From the NCBI GenBank assembly GCA_003021325.1, contig PXQM01000162.1:1-10807 (forward strand): a DNA stretch of 10,807 nt. Direction: 5' to 3'. Under the pieces are notes generated by a model, which had not been told where the DNA came from, did no database searches, and worked only from the letters and a program-made list of their open reading frames with translations. Position numbers and translations under genes: made by a program. Of the stretch, positions 1 through 6,646 are shown piece after piece; position 1 is the stretch's first letter, and each line of letters opens with the position of its first letter. The DNA comes from Halobacteriales archaeon QH_10_70_21 (GTDB lineage Archaea; Halobacteriota; Halobacteria; Halobacteriales; Haloarculaceae).

Positions 1-323
1 TCGACGAGCTGTTCGAGGAGTTCCTCGACACCGTCGACGAGCAGCTGGAGGCGCTGACCGACACCACCGACGACCTCGAGACCCAGGTCGCCGACGTCTA
101 CGACCAGCTCGAGGAGGCCGTCGAGGACCTGCAGGACGAACTGGACGAGCAGAGCGAGGAGCTCCAGGAGCGGTTCGCGGAGCAGCTCGAGGAGCTGCAG
201 GCGCGAATCGAAGAGCAAACGGAGACGCTGCAGGAGCAGGTCGACGACATCACCGACCAGGTCGACGATCTCGAGGTCGACGTCGACGTCAGCGACGACG
301 CCGACGACGAGACCGCGGCATAA
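1..323 (+). CDS. C-terminal part of an acidic coiled-coil protein (5' truncated)
   Basis: The open frame enters from the left edge (first whole codon at 3) and ends at TAA 321-323, giving 106 residues. Almost the whole fragment is Glu/Gln/Asp/Leu-rich with a heptad-like spacing of Leu, Val and Ile, as in a long amphipathic coiled coil (for example QLEELQARIEEQTETLQEQV in the middle). It ends in a short Asp-rich tail. There is no Cys, no membrane segment and no recognisable catalytic motif. The composition is typical of a haloarchaeal cytoplasmic protein that oligomerises through its helices. I do not recognise the family. The N-terminal part that would identify it lies outside the window. It is separated from menA by 85 nt that contain the menA promoter, so it is probably not in the menA transcript. 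Confidence 0.8.
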   Translation, partial: DELFEEFLDTVDEQLEALTDTTDDLETQVADVYDQLEEAVEDLQDELDEQSEELQERFAEQLEELQARIEEQTETLQEQVDDITDQVDDLEVDVDVSDDADDETAA

Positions 324-377
324 CCCTTCTGCGCTTCCGCCTCCGGCGCCAGGCCGAACCGGGGTCGGCTTCCACGT

Positions 378-385
378 ACTTATAT
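378..385 (+). promoter_or_regulatory. TATA box of the menA-menC-menE cluster
   Basis: ACTTATAT lies in an otherwise GC-rich gap, centred about 27 nt before the menA ATG. That spacing places the transcription start at or next to the start codon, i.e. a leaderless mRNA of the kind common in haloarchaea. No Shine-Dalgarno sequence precedes the ATG, which agrees with this reading. Confidence 0.65.
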
Positions 386-408
386 CGTCGCCGCCCCGAG
401 GGCCGACG

Positions 409-1338
409 ATGACGGAGTCGGTCTCCCGGACCCGTGCGTGGCTGATGGCGGCCCGACCGCAGACGCTGCCGGCCGGGGCCGCGCCGGTCGTCGTCGGCAC
501 CGGGCTGGCGGTCGGCGACGACGTCTTCGCTCCGCTACCCGCCGTCTTCGCGCTCGTCGGGGCGCTGCTGCTGCAGGTCGGGACCAACTTCGCCAACGAC
601 TACTACGACGCCGTCCGCGGCGCCGACACCGACGACCGCGAGGGGTTCACCCGCGTGACCGCCGGCGGACTCATCGAGCCGGCGGCGGTCAGGCGCGCGA
701 TGTACGCTACCTTCGGGCTGGCGGTCGTCAGCGGCGTCTACCTGGTCTACGTCGGCGGCGTCCCGATCCTCGTCGTCGGCCTGGCCTCGGTCGTCGCGGG
801 GGTCACCTACACCGGCGGCCCGCTGCCGTACGGCTACCGCGGGCTCGGGGACCTCTTCGTGTTCGTCTTCTTCGGCCTCGTGGCCGTCGCCGGCACCTAC
901 TACGTCCAGGCGGCCGCCGGCGCCGGCGTCGTCCTGCCGGTCGGCCTCCCGCCGGGGACGCTGCCGGCGCGGGCGGTCGTCGCCGGCCTCCCGGCGGCCG
1001 GCCTCTCGACGGCCATCCTCGTCGTCAACAACGTCCGCGACCGGGAGACGGACGCCGCCGCCGGCAAGCGGACGCTGGCGGTCATCCTCGGCTCCCGGGC
1101 CAGCCGCCTCGAGTGGACGGCGCTGGTCGGGATGGCCTACGCCGTCCCGGTCGTCTTCTGGCTCGACGGCGCTTCGCCGGCCGTCCTGCTGCCGCTCGCG
1201 ACCGCGCCGCTTGCGGCGGCCGTCGGCCGGACGGTCTGGACCCGTTCCGACGGGGCGGCGCTGAACCCCGCCCTCGAACGCACCGGCAGGCTGCTGTTCG
1301 CCCACTCGGCCCTGTTCGCGGTCGGGCTCGCGGTATGA
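409..1338 (+). CDS. menA: 1,4-dihydroxy-2-naphthoate polyprenyltransferase (MenA)
   Basis: UbiA-superfamily integral membrane prenyltransferase, 309 aa, the usual length. In menaquinone synthesis MenA attaches a polyprenyl chain to 1,4-dihydroxy-2-naphthoate, yielding demethylmenaquinone, at the cytoplasmic membrane. Visible motifs: the N-terminal ARPQTLPAG segment (residues 15-23) typical of MenA; the first Asp-rich motif around [17 protein letters not shown] (60-76) that binds Mg-diphosphate; the [15 protein letters not shown] block (134-148); and the second Asp-rich motif NNVRDRETD (207-215). Several Val/Ala/Leu-rich transmembrane segments separate them. The ATG at 409 is chosen because a TATA element lies 27 nt upstream and the protein begins just before the conserved ARPQT block. 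Its stop overlaps the menC start (ATGA at 1335-1338), so the two are likely translationally coupled. The gene appears intact. Confidence 0.93.
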   Translation: MTESVSRTRAWLMAARPQTLPAGAAPVVVGTGLAVGDDVFAPLPAVFALVGALLLQVGTNFANDYYDAVRGADTDDREGFTRVTAGGLIEPAAVRRAMYATFGLAVVSGVYLVYVGGVPILVVGLASVVAGVTYTGGPLPYGYRGLGDLFVFVFFGLVAVAGTYYVQAAAGAGVVLPVGLPPGTLPARAVVAGLPAAGLSTAILVVNNVRDRETDAAAGKRTLAVILGSRASRLEWTALVGMAYAVPVVFWLDGASPAVLLPLATAPLAAAVGRTVWTRSDGAALNPALERTGRLLFAHSALFAVGLAV

Positions 1339-2239
1339 ACGTCGAGCGCTTTTCGGTGCCGCTGTCGCGGCCGCTTTCGACCGCCGCCGGGGCCATCGAC
1401 GAGCGGACGGGCTTTCTCGTCCGGGTCACCGTCGACGGCGCCGTTGGCGTCGGCGAGGCGACGCCGCTGCCCGGCTGGACCGAGCCGCTCGACGCCTGCG
1501 AGACGGCCCTGCGGGGGGTCTCCGACCCCGTCGCCGCCCTCGAGGACGGCACGCTCGCCGACGCGCCGGCCGCCCGCCACGGCGTCTCGCTGGCCGTCCT
1601 CGACGCCCGGGGCCGCGCGGCGGGCCGCCCGCTGTACCGCCACCTCGGCGCCACGGGCGAGCGTCGCGAGGTGCCGGTCAACGCCACCGTCGGGGACGGC
1701 GACCCCGGAGAGACCGCCCGGGCCGCCGCACGCGCGGTCGAGGCCGGCTACCCGGCGGTGAAGGTCAAGGTCGGCGCGCGGCCGCTGTCGGCGGACCTCG
1801 AGCGCCTCCGTGCGCTCCGTGCGCGCTGTCCCGACGTCGAACTCAGGGCCGACGCCAACGGGTCCTGGGACCGACCGACGGCCGAGCGCGCCCTCGCCGC
1901 CCTCGCCGACCTCGACGCGGCGTTCGTCGAACAGCCGCTCGCGGCCACCGACCTCGCTGGCCACGCAGACCTCGCCGGCGGCGCGACCGCCGTTGCGCTC
2001 GACGAGGGGCTGGTCGAACACGGAGTCGACGCCGTCCTCGAGGCCGCGTCACGACGACGATAGACGGCGCAGTCGCGCGGGCCGGGGCCGTCCACCTCGC
2101 CGCGTCGCTCCCGGACGTCCCCGCCTGCGGCCTGGCGACCGGCGACCGATTCGCGACCGACCTCCGGGAGGGGGTCGCACTGGTACGCTCCGGGGCGGTC
2201 GCCGTCCCGCAGGGAAAAGGCAATATCCCTCCACCGTAA
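1335..2239 (+). pseudogene. menC: o-succinylbenzoate synthase (MenC), broken by an out-of-frame internal deletion
   Basis: Enolase-superfamily enzyme that dehydrates SHCHC to o-succinylbenzoate in menaquinone synthesis. From the ATG at 1335 the frame gives 242 aa and stops at 2063, far short of the roughly 320-370 aa of the family. The first 238 residues look normal: KVKVG with the first catalytic lysine (K145), metal ligands D173 in RADANGSW, E199 in FVEQPL and D223 in ALDEG. After VLEAA, at about 2048, the family sequence resumes in another frame (gtc acg ... taa 2237-2239) with VTTTIDGAVARAGAVHLAAS and continues to a normal C-terminus. The family normally has about 25-30 residues between these blocks, including the LKP motif with the second catalytic lysine; these are absent. 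So a deletion of a size not divisible by three is inferred. As read, the enzyme should be inactive. It could also be an assembly error. It overlaps menA and is followed 14 nt later by menE. Confidence 0.85.
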
Positions 2240-2241
2240 AC

Positions 2242-2245
2242 GGAG
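2242..2245 (+). promoter_or_regulatory. Shine-Dalgarno-like GGAG before menE
   Basis: GGAG stands 8 nt before the ATG at 2254, in the 14-nt gap after the menC stop. It can pair with the CCUCC end of archaeal 16S rRNA. It supports 2254 as the start of an internal operon gene, in contrast to the leaderless genes nearby. Confidence 0.45.
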
Positions 2246-2253
2246 TATGGACG

Positions 2254-3720
2254 ATGCGGGACTGGCTCGCAATCCGCGCCGACGCCACGCCGGCGGCGAC
2301 GGCCATCGAGGCCGCCGGCGACGTAGCGACCCCGCTGAGCTACGCCGCGCTCGACCGGCGCGTCGAGACCCTCGCCGGCCGGCTCGCGGCCCGCGGCGTC
2401 GGCGTCGACGACCCTCTGGCCGTCTGCTCTCCGACCAGGGCCGAGTTCGTCGAGCTGGTCCACGCCGCACAGCGGCTCGGTGCCACGCTCGTACCGGTCG
2501 ACGCCCGGGGGACCGCCGGAGAACTGGCGGCCAGACTCGAGCGGGTCGAGCCCGCAGCCGTCGTCTGCGAGGCGTCGACCGAGCCGGCCGTCGTCAGGGC
2601 CGTCGACGTTCCGGTCCTGTCACTCGACGAGCCGACTGCGGAGGCTGAGGGCCTCGAGACGGTCCGACCCGAACCCTTCGACCTCCCGGAGTGGGCGGTC
2701 GACGACCCGCTGGTCGTGATGTTTACCTCCGGGACGACGGGCGAGCCGAAGGCGGTCGTGCTCACGCTGGCGAACGTCCTCGCGGGCGCGACGGCCTCGG
2801 CGTTCCGGCTCGGTCTCACGCCGGAGGACTGCTGGCACGTCACGCTCCCGATGTACCACATGGGCGGGCTGGCTCCGGTCTACCGGTCGGTCGTCTACGG
2901 CACCGCCCTCTCCGTCCAGCGGGGGTTCGACCCCGAGACGACCCTGTCGGCGCTGCGGACCGCCGACGCCACCTGCCTCTCGCTCGTGCCGACGATGCTC
3001 GAGCGGCTCCTCGAGGCGGGAACGTTCCCGGAACTGCGGTTCGTCCTGCTCGGCGGGGCGCCGTGCCCGCCGACGCTCATCGAGCGTGCCCACGACCGGG
3101 GCGTCCCGGTCGCGCCGACCTACGGGATGACCGAGGCGGCCTCCCAGATAGCGACTGCGCGTCCGGCCGCCGCGGCCGAGACCCCCGAGTCCGTCGGCAA
3201 CCCGCTGATGTTCGCCGAGCTGTCGGTGCTCGGCGAGGCCGGCGCCCCGTGCGAGGCCGGCGAGCGGGGCGAACTCGTCGTCAGCGGCGCGATGGTGACC
3301 CCCGGCTACCTCGACCCCGCCGAGACCGAGTCGGCCTTCTGCAGCGCCGGGCTGCGGACGGGCGACCGGGGATACCGCGACGAGGCCGGCCGGGTGTACG
3401 TCGAAGGACGGGTCGACGACACCATCGTCACCGGCGGCGAGAACGTCGACCACGAGGAGGTGGCGGCCGCCCTGCGGCGTCACGACGCCGTCGCCGACTG
3501 CGCCGTCGTCGGCCTCCCGGACGAGGAGTGGGGCGAGCGGGTCGCGGCGCTCGTCGTCCCGGACGGCGAGACGACGGCCGACGACCTCCGGGCCCACTGC
3601 CGCGAGCGGCTCGCCGACTACAAGCGCCCCCGGACGGTCGGCTTCGCGTCCGAGATTCCGCGGACGGCCTCCGGGACCGTCGACCGCGACGCCGTCCGGC
3701 GCCGGCTCGAGGACGAGTGA
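2254..3720 (+). CDS. menE: o-succinylbenzoate-CoA ligase (MenE), adenylate-forming enzyme
   Basis: ANL-superfamily acyl-CoA synthetase, 488 aa, which would activate o-succinylbenzoate with ATP and CoA in menaquinone synthesis. Motifs in order: A3 phosphate loop FTSGTTGEPKAV (157-168), the substrate-region LPMYHMGG (198-205), A5 YGMTE (290-294), A7 TGD (369-371), and A8 hinge GRVDDTIVTGGENV (385-398). The C-terminal A10 region reads PRTASGTVDR, where the adenylation lysine of the usual GK is replaced by Thr. The MenE assignment rests on family features plus position directly after menC; on sequence alone a general acyl-CoA ligase is possible. The ATG at 2254 is preferred over the longer open frame because that upstream stretch is menC in another frame and GGAG precedes this ATG. 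There are 47 nt to the next gene, with a new promoter between. Confidence 0.88.
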   Translation: MRDWLAIRADATPAATAIEAAGDVATPLSYAALDRRVETLAGRLAARGVGVDDPLAVCSPTRAEFVELVHAAQRLGATLVPVDARGTAGELAARLERVEPAAVVCEASTEPAVVRAVDVPVLSLDEPTAEAEGLETVRPEPFDLPEWAVDDPLVVMFTSGTTGEPKAVVLTLANVLAGATASAFRLGLTPEDCWHVTLPMYHMGGLAPVYRSVVYGTALSVQRGFDPETTLSALRTADATCLSLVPTMLERLLEAGTFPELRFVLLGGAPCPPTLIERAHDRGVPVAPTYGMTEAASQIATARPAAAAETPESVGNPLMFAELSVLGEAGAPCEAGERGELVVSGAMVTPGYLDPAETESAFCSAGLRTGDRGYRDEAGRVYVEGRVDDTIVTGGENVDHEEVAAALRRHDAVADCAVVGLPDEEWGERVAALVVPDGETTADDLRAHCRERLADYKRPRTVGFASEIPRTASGTVDRDAVRRRLEDE

Positions 3721-3737
3721 CGGCACCACGAGGAGCG

Positions 3738-3743
3738 TTTAAG
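3738..3743 (+). promoter_or_regulatory. TATA box of the NRDE-family gene
   Basis: TTTAAG is centred about 28 nt before the GTG at 3768, in the short gap after menE. The spacing fits a leaderless transcript and helps fix the GTG as the true start. It suggests that this gene is transcribed separately from the men genes. Confidence 0.6.
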
Positions 3744-3767
3744 CGACCCCGAGCCGTAGCCGTCCGC

Positions 3768-4517
3768 GTGTGCACACTCATCGTCGCCTGGCGGGTCTTC
3801 GAGGCAGCGCCGGTCTGCGTGGCGGCCAACCGCGACGAGCTGTTCGAGCGGCCGGCCAGCCCGCCGTCGGTCCGTGGCCGGGACCCGGCCGTGCTCGCGC
3901 CGCGCGACGAGCGGGCGGGCGGCACCTGGCTCGGCTACAACGAGTCGGGCGTGCTCGTGGCGGTCACCAACCGGTGGGTGTCGGGCGAGGGCGAGCGCTC
4001 CCGGGGGCTCCTCGTCCGCGACGCCCTCGAGACCCCGACCGCGGCGGCCGCCGCCGACCGCGTCGAGGCCGAACTCGACGCCCGGACGTACGCACCGTTC
4101 CACCTGCTCGCGGCCGACGGCGACGACTGCCGGCTCGTCGAGAACGGCGGCGCCGACGGCCCGGTCGACGGCCACCGGGTGACGGCCTTCGACCCCGGGG
4201 TGCACGTCGTCGTCAACGTCGGGTCGGACGGCGAGTGGTTCGTGCCGCCGGCCCGCCCGGAGGTCGGCCGACGGCAGGCGGCGAACGCCGAGCGGGTCCA
4301 GGCGACGCTCCAGCCGCAGGACGGCGAGACCGCCGCCGAGTGGACCCGCCGGGCGGGGGAGGTCCTCGGCGACCACGAGTTCGGCGTCTGCGTCCACGGC
4401 GAGCGGTTCGGCACCCGCTCGTCGTCGCTGGTCCGGCTCGGGGCCGACCGCGTCTTCGAGTTCGCCGACGGGCCGCCCTGCGAGACGCCCTACGAGCGCG
4501 TCGAAGCCAGGATTTAA
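3768..4517 (+). CDS. NRDE (TANGO2) family protein
   Basis: 249 aa from a GTG start. The protein begins M-C-T-L-I-V-A-W, with Cys at position 2, and has the family signature ANRDE at 20-24, followed by the GGTWLGYNESGVLVAVTNR segment that is also typical. The N-terminal Cys and overall fold type resemble Ntn-hydrolases; eukaryotic and bacterial members (TANGO2, HtpA) have been linked to heme trafficking, but the biochemical role of archaeal members is not established. There is no signal peptide or membrane segment, so it is probably cytoplasmic. The start is chosen because Cys2 must follow the initiator and a TATA element lies 28 nt upstream. The stop codon lies inside the promoter of the next gene. 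The protein looks complete. Confidence 0.87.
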   Translation: MCTLIVAWRVFEAAPVCVAANRDELFERPASPPSVRGRDPAVLAPRDERAGGTWLGYNESGVLVAVTNRWVSGEGERSRGLLVRDALETPTAAAAADRVEAELDARTYAPFHLLAADGDDCRLVENGGADGPVDGHRVTAFDPGVHVVVNVGSDGEWFVPPARPEVGRRQAANAERVQATLQPQDGETAAEWTRRAGEVLGDHEFGVCVHGERFGTRSSSLVRLGADRVFEFADGPPCETPYERVEARI

Positions 4518-4518
4518 A
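4513..4518 (+). promoter_or_regulatory. TATA box of the winged-helix regulator, overlapping the upstream stop codon
   Basis: TTTAAA is centred about 28 nt before the ATG at 4544. The TAA stop of the NRDE gene (4515-4517) forms part of this box, so the terminating gene and the next promoter share bases. Spacing predicts a leaderless mRNA. Confidence 0.6.
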
Positions 4519-4543
4519 CCGCGCGGCGGCCGACTGTACCACA

Positions 4544-4897
4544 ATGAGTAGCGCCGCCGAGGAGGACCTGTCCGAGGTCGAACGAGAGGGGCTAGAGCTG
4601 ATCCGGGAGACCGGTGGCATCCACCAAAGCGAGTTCTGGAAGGAGCTCGACGTCGACTCCCGGAAGGGGAGCCGCATCATCGACAAGCTCGAGGACCGCG
4701 AGCTCGTCGAGCGCGAGGAGACCGTCTACGACGGGCACAACACCTACCTCGTCACGCCCATCCGCGATCCGCGTGACCTCGAGTTCTCGCTGCTGATGGC
4801 CGGCGACATGCTCTCGCCGTTCGTCGGCGACGAGGAGGTCGACCCACAGAGCGACACCTTCTCCCAGTGGGTCATGAGCCTCGCCTACGAGGAGTAA
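4544..4897 (+). CDS. Small winged helix-turn-helix transcription regulator (MarR-like)
   Basis: 117 aa, acidic, with one winged-helix DNA-binding domain. Residues about 12-25 form the first helix (EVEREGLELIRETG). HQSEFWKELDVDSRKGSRIIDKLEDRELVEREE (split over about 27-59) gives the helix-turn-helix with Ser/Arg/Lys in the recognition helix, and the following TVYDGHNTYLVTP forms the wing. A conserved C-terminal half (FSLLMAGDMLSPFVG and SQWVMSLAYEE) presumably mediates dimerisation. No ligand-binding or metal site is evident. This type of short regulator is widespread in haloarchaea; the target is unknown to me. It follows the NRDE gene by 26 nt with its own TATA box and is convergent with the surface-protein gene. 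The 96 nt between the two (4898-4993) show no further gene or clear terminator. Confidence 0.85.
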   Translation: MSSAAEEDLSEVEREGLELIRETGGIHQSEFWKELDVDSRKGSRIIDKLEDRELVEREETVYDGHNTYLVTPIRDPRDLEFSLLMAGDMLSPFVGDEEVDPQSDTFSQWVMSLAYEE

Positions 4898-4993
4898 CCG
4901 GCCGACCCAGGCGACGGTCGAAGGGGTGGCGAACGGGCGTCCGGAGCGCAGAGGCTCGCCGCTCGTGCGAGACGCGGAAGGGACCGGCCCGGG

Positions 4994-5523
4994 CTATCGG
5001 CGCCGGTAGAACAGGAGAGCGACTGCGAGCAACGCGGTGACTGCGACGACCGGGCCTGGCCCGGGACCGTCGCTCTCGGTCGGTCAGTAGAGTTGCTCGA
5101 GGAGTCGTCGGTGGAGTCACCGGAGGAATCATCGGTGGAGTCTCCGGAAGAGTCGGTGGAGCCGTCCGTCGACTCGTTGGTACTCTCGAGGGTCGTGGAG
5201 TCGGTGAAGTCCTCGCCCTGGGCACCGTCGTCACCGCTCGAGTCCTCGGCGGTCACCAGCTCGACGGTGTAATCGCCGTCGCTACCGGGCTCGAAGGTGG
5301 CCTGGAAGCCCTCGAAGCGGTCGCCGCTGAAGTCCTCCTCGGTCAGGGTGCTGTCCTCGGGCCCGCGAACGTCGGCCTCGATATCGACGGGGTTCTCGTC
5401 GCTGTCGAAGGCGACCGTTATTACTCCACCATCGGAGGTGACCCGGTAGTTCGTTATTTGCGGGGCGTCATCCGAACTGTCATCAGTTGGGGTCGGCGTT
5501 GCCGTCGAGTCGTCCTTCGTCAC
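4994..5523 (-). pseudogene. Ser/Thr/Asp-rich surface protein with Ig-like module and PGF-CTERM-like anchor, damaged at both ends
   Basis: From the GTG at 5523 the frame encodes a Thr/Asp-rich stretch, then a beta-rich module from ITNYRVTSDGG to YTVELVTAEDSSG resembling Ig-like modules of haloarchaeal surface proteins, then a Ser/Thr/Asp linker (SSGDSTDDSSGDSTDDSS) of the kind that carries O-glycans. This frame then runs into Arg/Ser-rich nonsense and ends at 4885, inside the 3' end of the opposite gene. One frame over, from about 5078 to the TAG at 4996-4994, the DNA reads SDGPGPGPVVAV, then TALLAVALLFYRRR: a Pro-Gly motif, one membrane helix and an Arg tail, as expected for an archaeosortase-type anchor. 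A shift near 5072-5086 (GACCGACCGAG on the minus strand) is inferred. At the other end, coding-like sequence continues upstream of 5523 to about 5610 (DLYRNADGTLQTDG) with no start codon or signal peptide, so the N-terminus seems lost. Confidence 0.7.
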
Positions 5524-5650
5524 CGTCGCACTCCCGCCCTGGCTGCCGTCGGTCTGGAGGGTCCCGTCGGCGTTCCGGTAGAGGTCGTCCTCCCTCGTAT
5601 CGGGGCTGGTGTCGTTGTAATTGAACTTCCTTTTGGCTGAAATACGTCGT

Positions 5651-5660
5651 TATTTATATG
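5651..5660 (-). promoter_or_regulatory. Possible TATA box for the surface-protein gene
   Basis: On the minus strand CATATAAATA is the best TATA-like element before the surface-protein frame. A start about 27 nt downstream would be near 5628, but no ATG, GTG or TTG in the right frame lies there. This supports the view that the 5' end of the gene has been altered. Confidence 0.4.
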
Positions 5661-5697
5661 TTACGTCGGAACGGCGCAGAGCAATTTTCCTCATAGT

Positions 5698-5716
5698 TAA
5701 GAAGTAAATATTCTTA
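5698..5716 (-). terminator. AT-rich hairpin downstream of the MaoC gene (possible 3' end)
   Basis: Arms TAAGAA (5698-5703) and TTCTTA (5711-5716) flank a 7-nt loop, 22 nt after the MaoC stop on the minus strand. Position and AT-rich context fit a transcript 3' end. The stem is weak and there is no long U-run, so an operator or chance palindrome is possible. Confidence 0.3.
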
Positions 5717-5738
5717 CAGCGACGGCGCTATCGGATTG

Positions 5739-6194
5739 TTACCGCAGCAGCGACGTCATCTCGCAGGAGACGACCGTCTGGTCCCGCTGGTTCTTGATTT
5801 CGACGGCGTTGCGGACGGTCCCGTTCCCCATCCCCTCCTCCTTGGCGCGGGTCTCGAGCACCTCCGTCTCGACGCGGATGGTGTCGCCGATGTGCGTCGG
5901 CTGCCGGAACCGCAGGTCGTCGATGCCGTAGAAGGCGACGACGGCATCCCGCGCCTCGGGCGTGCGGTCCTGCCACAGCAGCCCGGTCGCCGCCGAGACG
6001 ACGAGCATGCCGTGTGCGATGCGCTCGCCGAACACCGACTCGGACATCCGCTCTTCGTCGGTGTGCAGGTGGTTGAAGTCGCCCGAGACGCCCGCGAAGT
6101 TCGTCACGTCGGCCTCGGTGATGGTGCGGCCCTGCGTGACCGCGGTGTCGCCCTCCTCGATGTCGGCGAAGACGCCCGGTTCGTCGTCGGTCAC
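5739..6194 (-). CDS. MaoC-type (R)-specific enoyl-CoA hydratase
   Basis: 151 aa, single hotdog-fold domain of the MaoC dehydratase family. Members add water to trans-2-enoyl-CoA to give (R)-3-hydroxyacyl-CoA, or run the reverse dehydration. The hydratase signature is clear: FAGVSGDFNHLHTDEE with catalytic Asp39 and His44, followed by the FGERIAHGMLVVS segment (about 55-67) lining the active site. The start is the GTG at 6194-6192, which shares four bases (GTGA) with the stop of the upstream thioesterase; the longer open frame upstream is a shadow of that gene. Last gene of the minus-strand operon and apparently intact. A hydratase for a more specialised acyl-CoA cannot be excluded. Confidence 0.88.
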   Translation of the reverse strand: MTDDEPGVFADIEEGDTAVTQGRTITEADVTNFAGVSGDFNHLHTDEERMSESVFGERIAHGMLVVSAATGLLWQDRTPEARDAVVAFYGIDDLRFRQPTHIGDTIRVETEVLETRAKEEGMGNGTVRNAVEIKNQRDQTVVSCEMTSLLR

Positions 6195-6646
6195 GTGTCG
6201 GCCCTCCCGAGCAGCCGGCAGCTGGTGCCGCCGGTCGCGACCACCTTCCGCTCGCCCTCGTGCACCGTCGTTACCTCGCACCGGGTGACGCCCATCGAGT
6301 CGCCCGCCCGGACCACGTCGGCGGTCACCCGCACGTCGTCGCGGGCCGGGCGAACGTACCGGACGCTCAGGTCCGTGGTGGTCAGCCGGACCGACTCCGG
6401 GTCGTCGAACGTCGACCGGAGTGCGAACCCCGAGGCGGTGTCGATGACCGTCGCCGTGATGCCGCCGTGGACGGTTCCCGAGGAGACGTTCGCGAACTTC
6501 TCGTCGAACGGGAGCACGAACGTGGCGTGGCCGGGGTCGACGCGCTCGATCTCCAGGTCGAGCCACGCGAACAGGCCATGCTCGGCGAGGGCGTCCTCGA
6601 GGTCGACCTCGCTCTCGGGGTCCGTCCCGGACTCGAGGTCGGTCAT
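6191..6646 (-). CDS. PaaI-family hotdog thioesterase
   Basis: 151 aa, one hotdog domain. PaaI-type enzymes hydrolyse acyl- or aryl-CoA thioesters and often relieve blocked CoA pools in degradative pathways. The core reads FANVSSGTVHGGITATVIDT (51-70): the HGG motif (60-62) and Asp69 on the long central helix correspond to the usual catalytic region. It is followed by LTTTDLSVRYVRPA and a strand-rich half ending in GGTSCRLLG. The acidic N-terminal 20 residues are a typical haloarchaeal extension. The ATG at 6646-6644 overlaps the stop of the dehydrogenase/hydratase gene (ATGA), and its own stop overlaps the MaoC start, so all three genes should be co-translated. The substrate cannot be read from the sequence. 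Confidence 0.87.
   Translation of the reverse strand: MTDLESGTDPESEVDLEDALAEHGLFAWLDLEIERVDPGHATFVLPFDEKFANVSSGTVHGGITATVIDTASGFALRSTFDDPESVRLTTTDLSVRYVRPARDDVRVTADVVRAGDSMGVTRCEVTTVHEGERKVVATGGTSCRLLGRADT

Larger units (their letters stand above)
5611..5738. other. AT-rich intergenic island between the surface-protein gene and the acyl-CoA operon
   Basis: By my count about 37% G+C over the central 100 nt, against roughly 70% around it. It holds a TATA-like element, a 7-nt direct repeat TACGTCG at 5643-5649 and 5662-5668 flanking that element, and an inverted repeat near the operon end. On the minus strand a 14-codon frame (ATG 5694-5692 to TAA 5652-5650) lies in phase with the surface-protein frame but is closed by that TAA and does not resemble a signal peptide. 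I see no gene here. Confidence 0.6.

Noticed and set aside
438..1334. Open frame running upstream of menC through menA
   Set aside because: It is an Arg/Gly/Pro-rich shadow of menA in another frame; menC homology starts only at the ATG 1335.
1137..2021. Long minus-strand open frames opposite menA/menC (and similar ones opposite menE, NRDE and Lrp genes)
   Set aside because: High-GC antisense shadows: low-complexity Arg/Gly/Ala/Asp sequence with no domain, while the plus strand has clear families.
5085..5165. Repetitive TCC/GAC-rich DNA as a possible repeat array or CRISPR
   Set aside because: It simply encodes the Ser/Thr/Asp linker; there are no regular repeat-spacer units.
5458..5640. Plus-strand 60-codon frame opposite the surface-protein gene
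   Set aside because: No motif and no promoter; the codon pattern favours the minus strand.
5650..5694. 14-codon minus-strand frame beginning MRKIALRRSD
   Set aside because: It is in phase with the surface-protein frame but closed by TAA, lacks a hydrophobic signal core and lies in AT-rich sequence that includes the TATA-like element.
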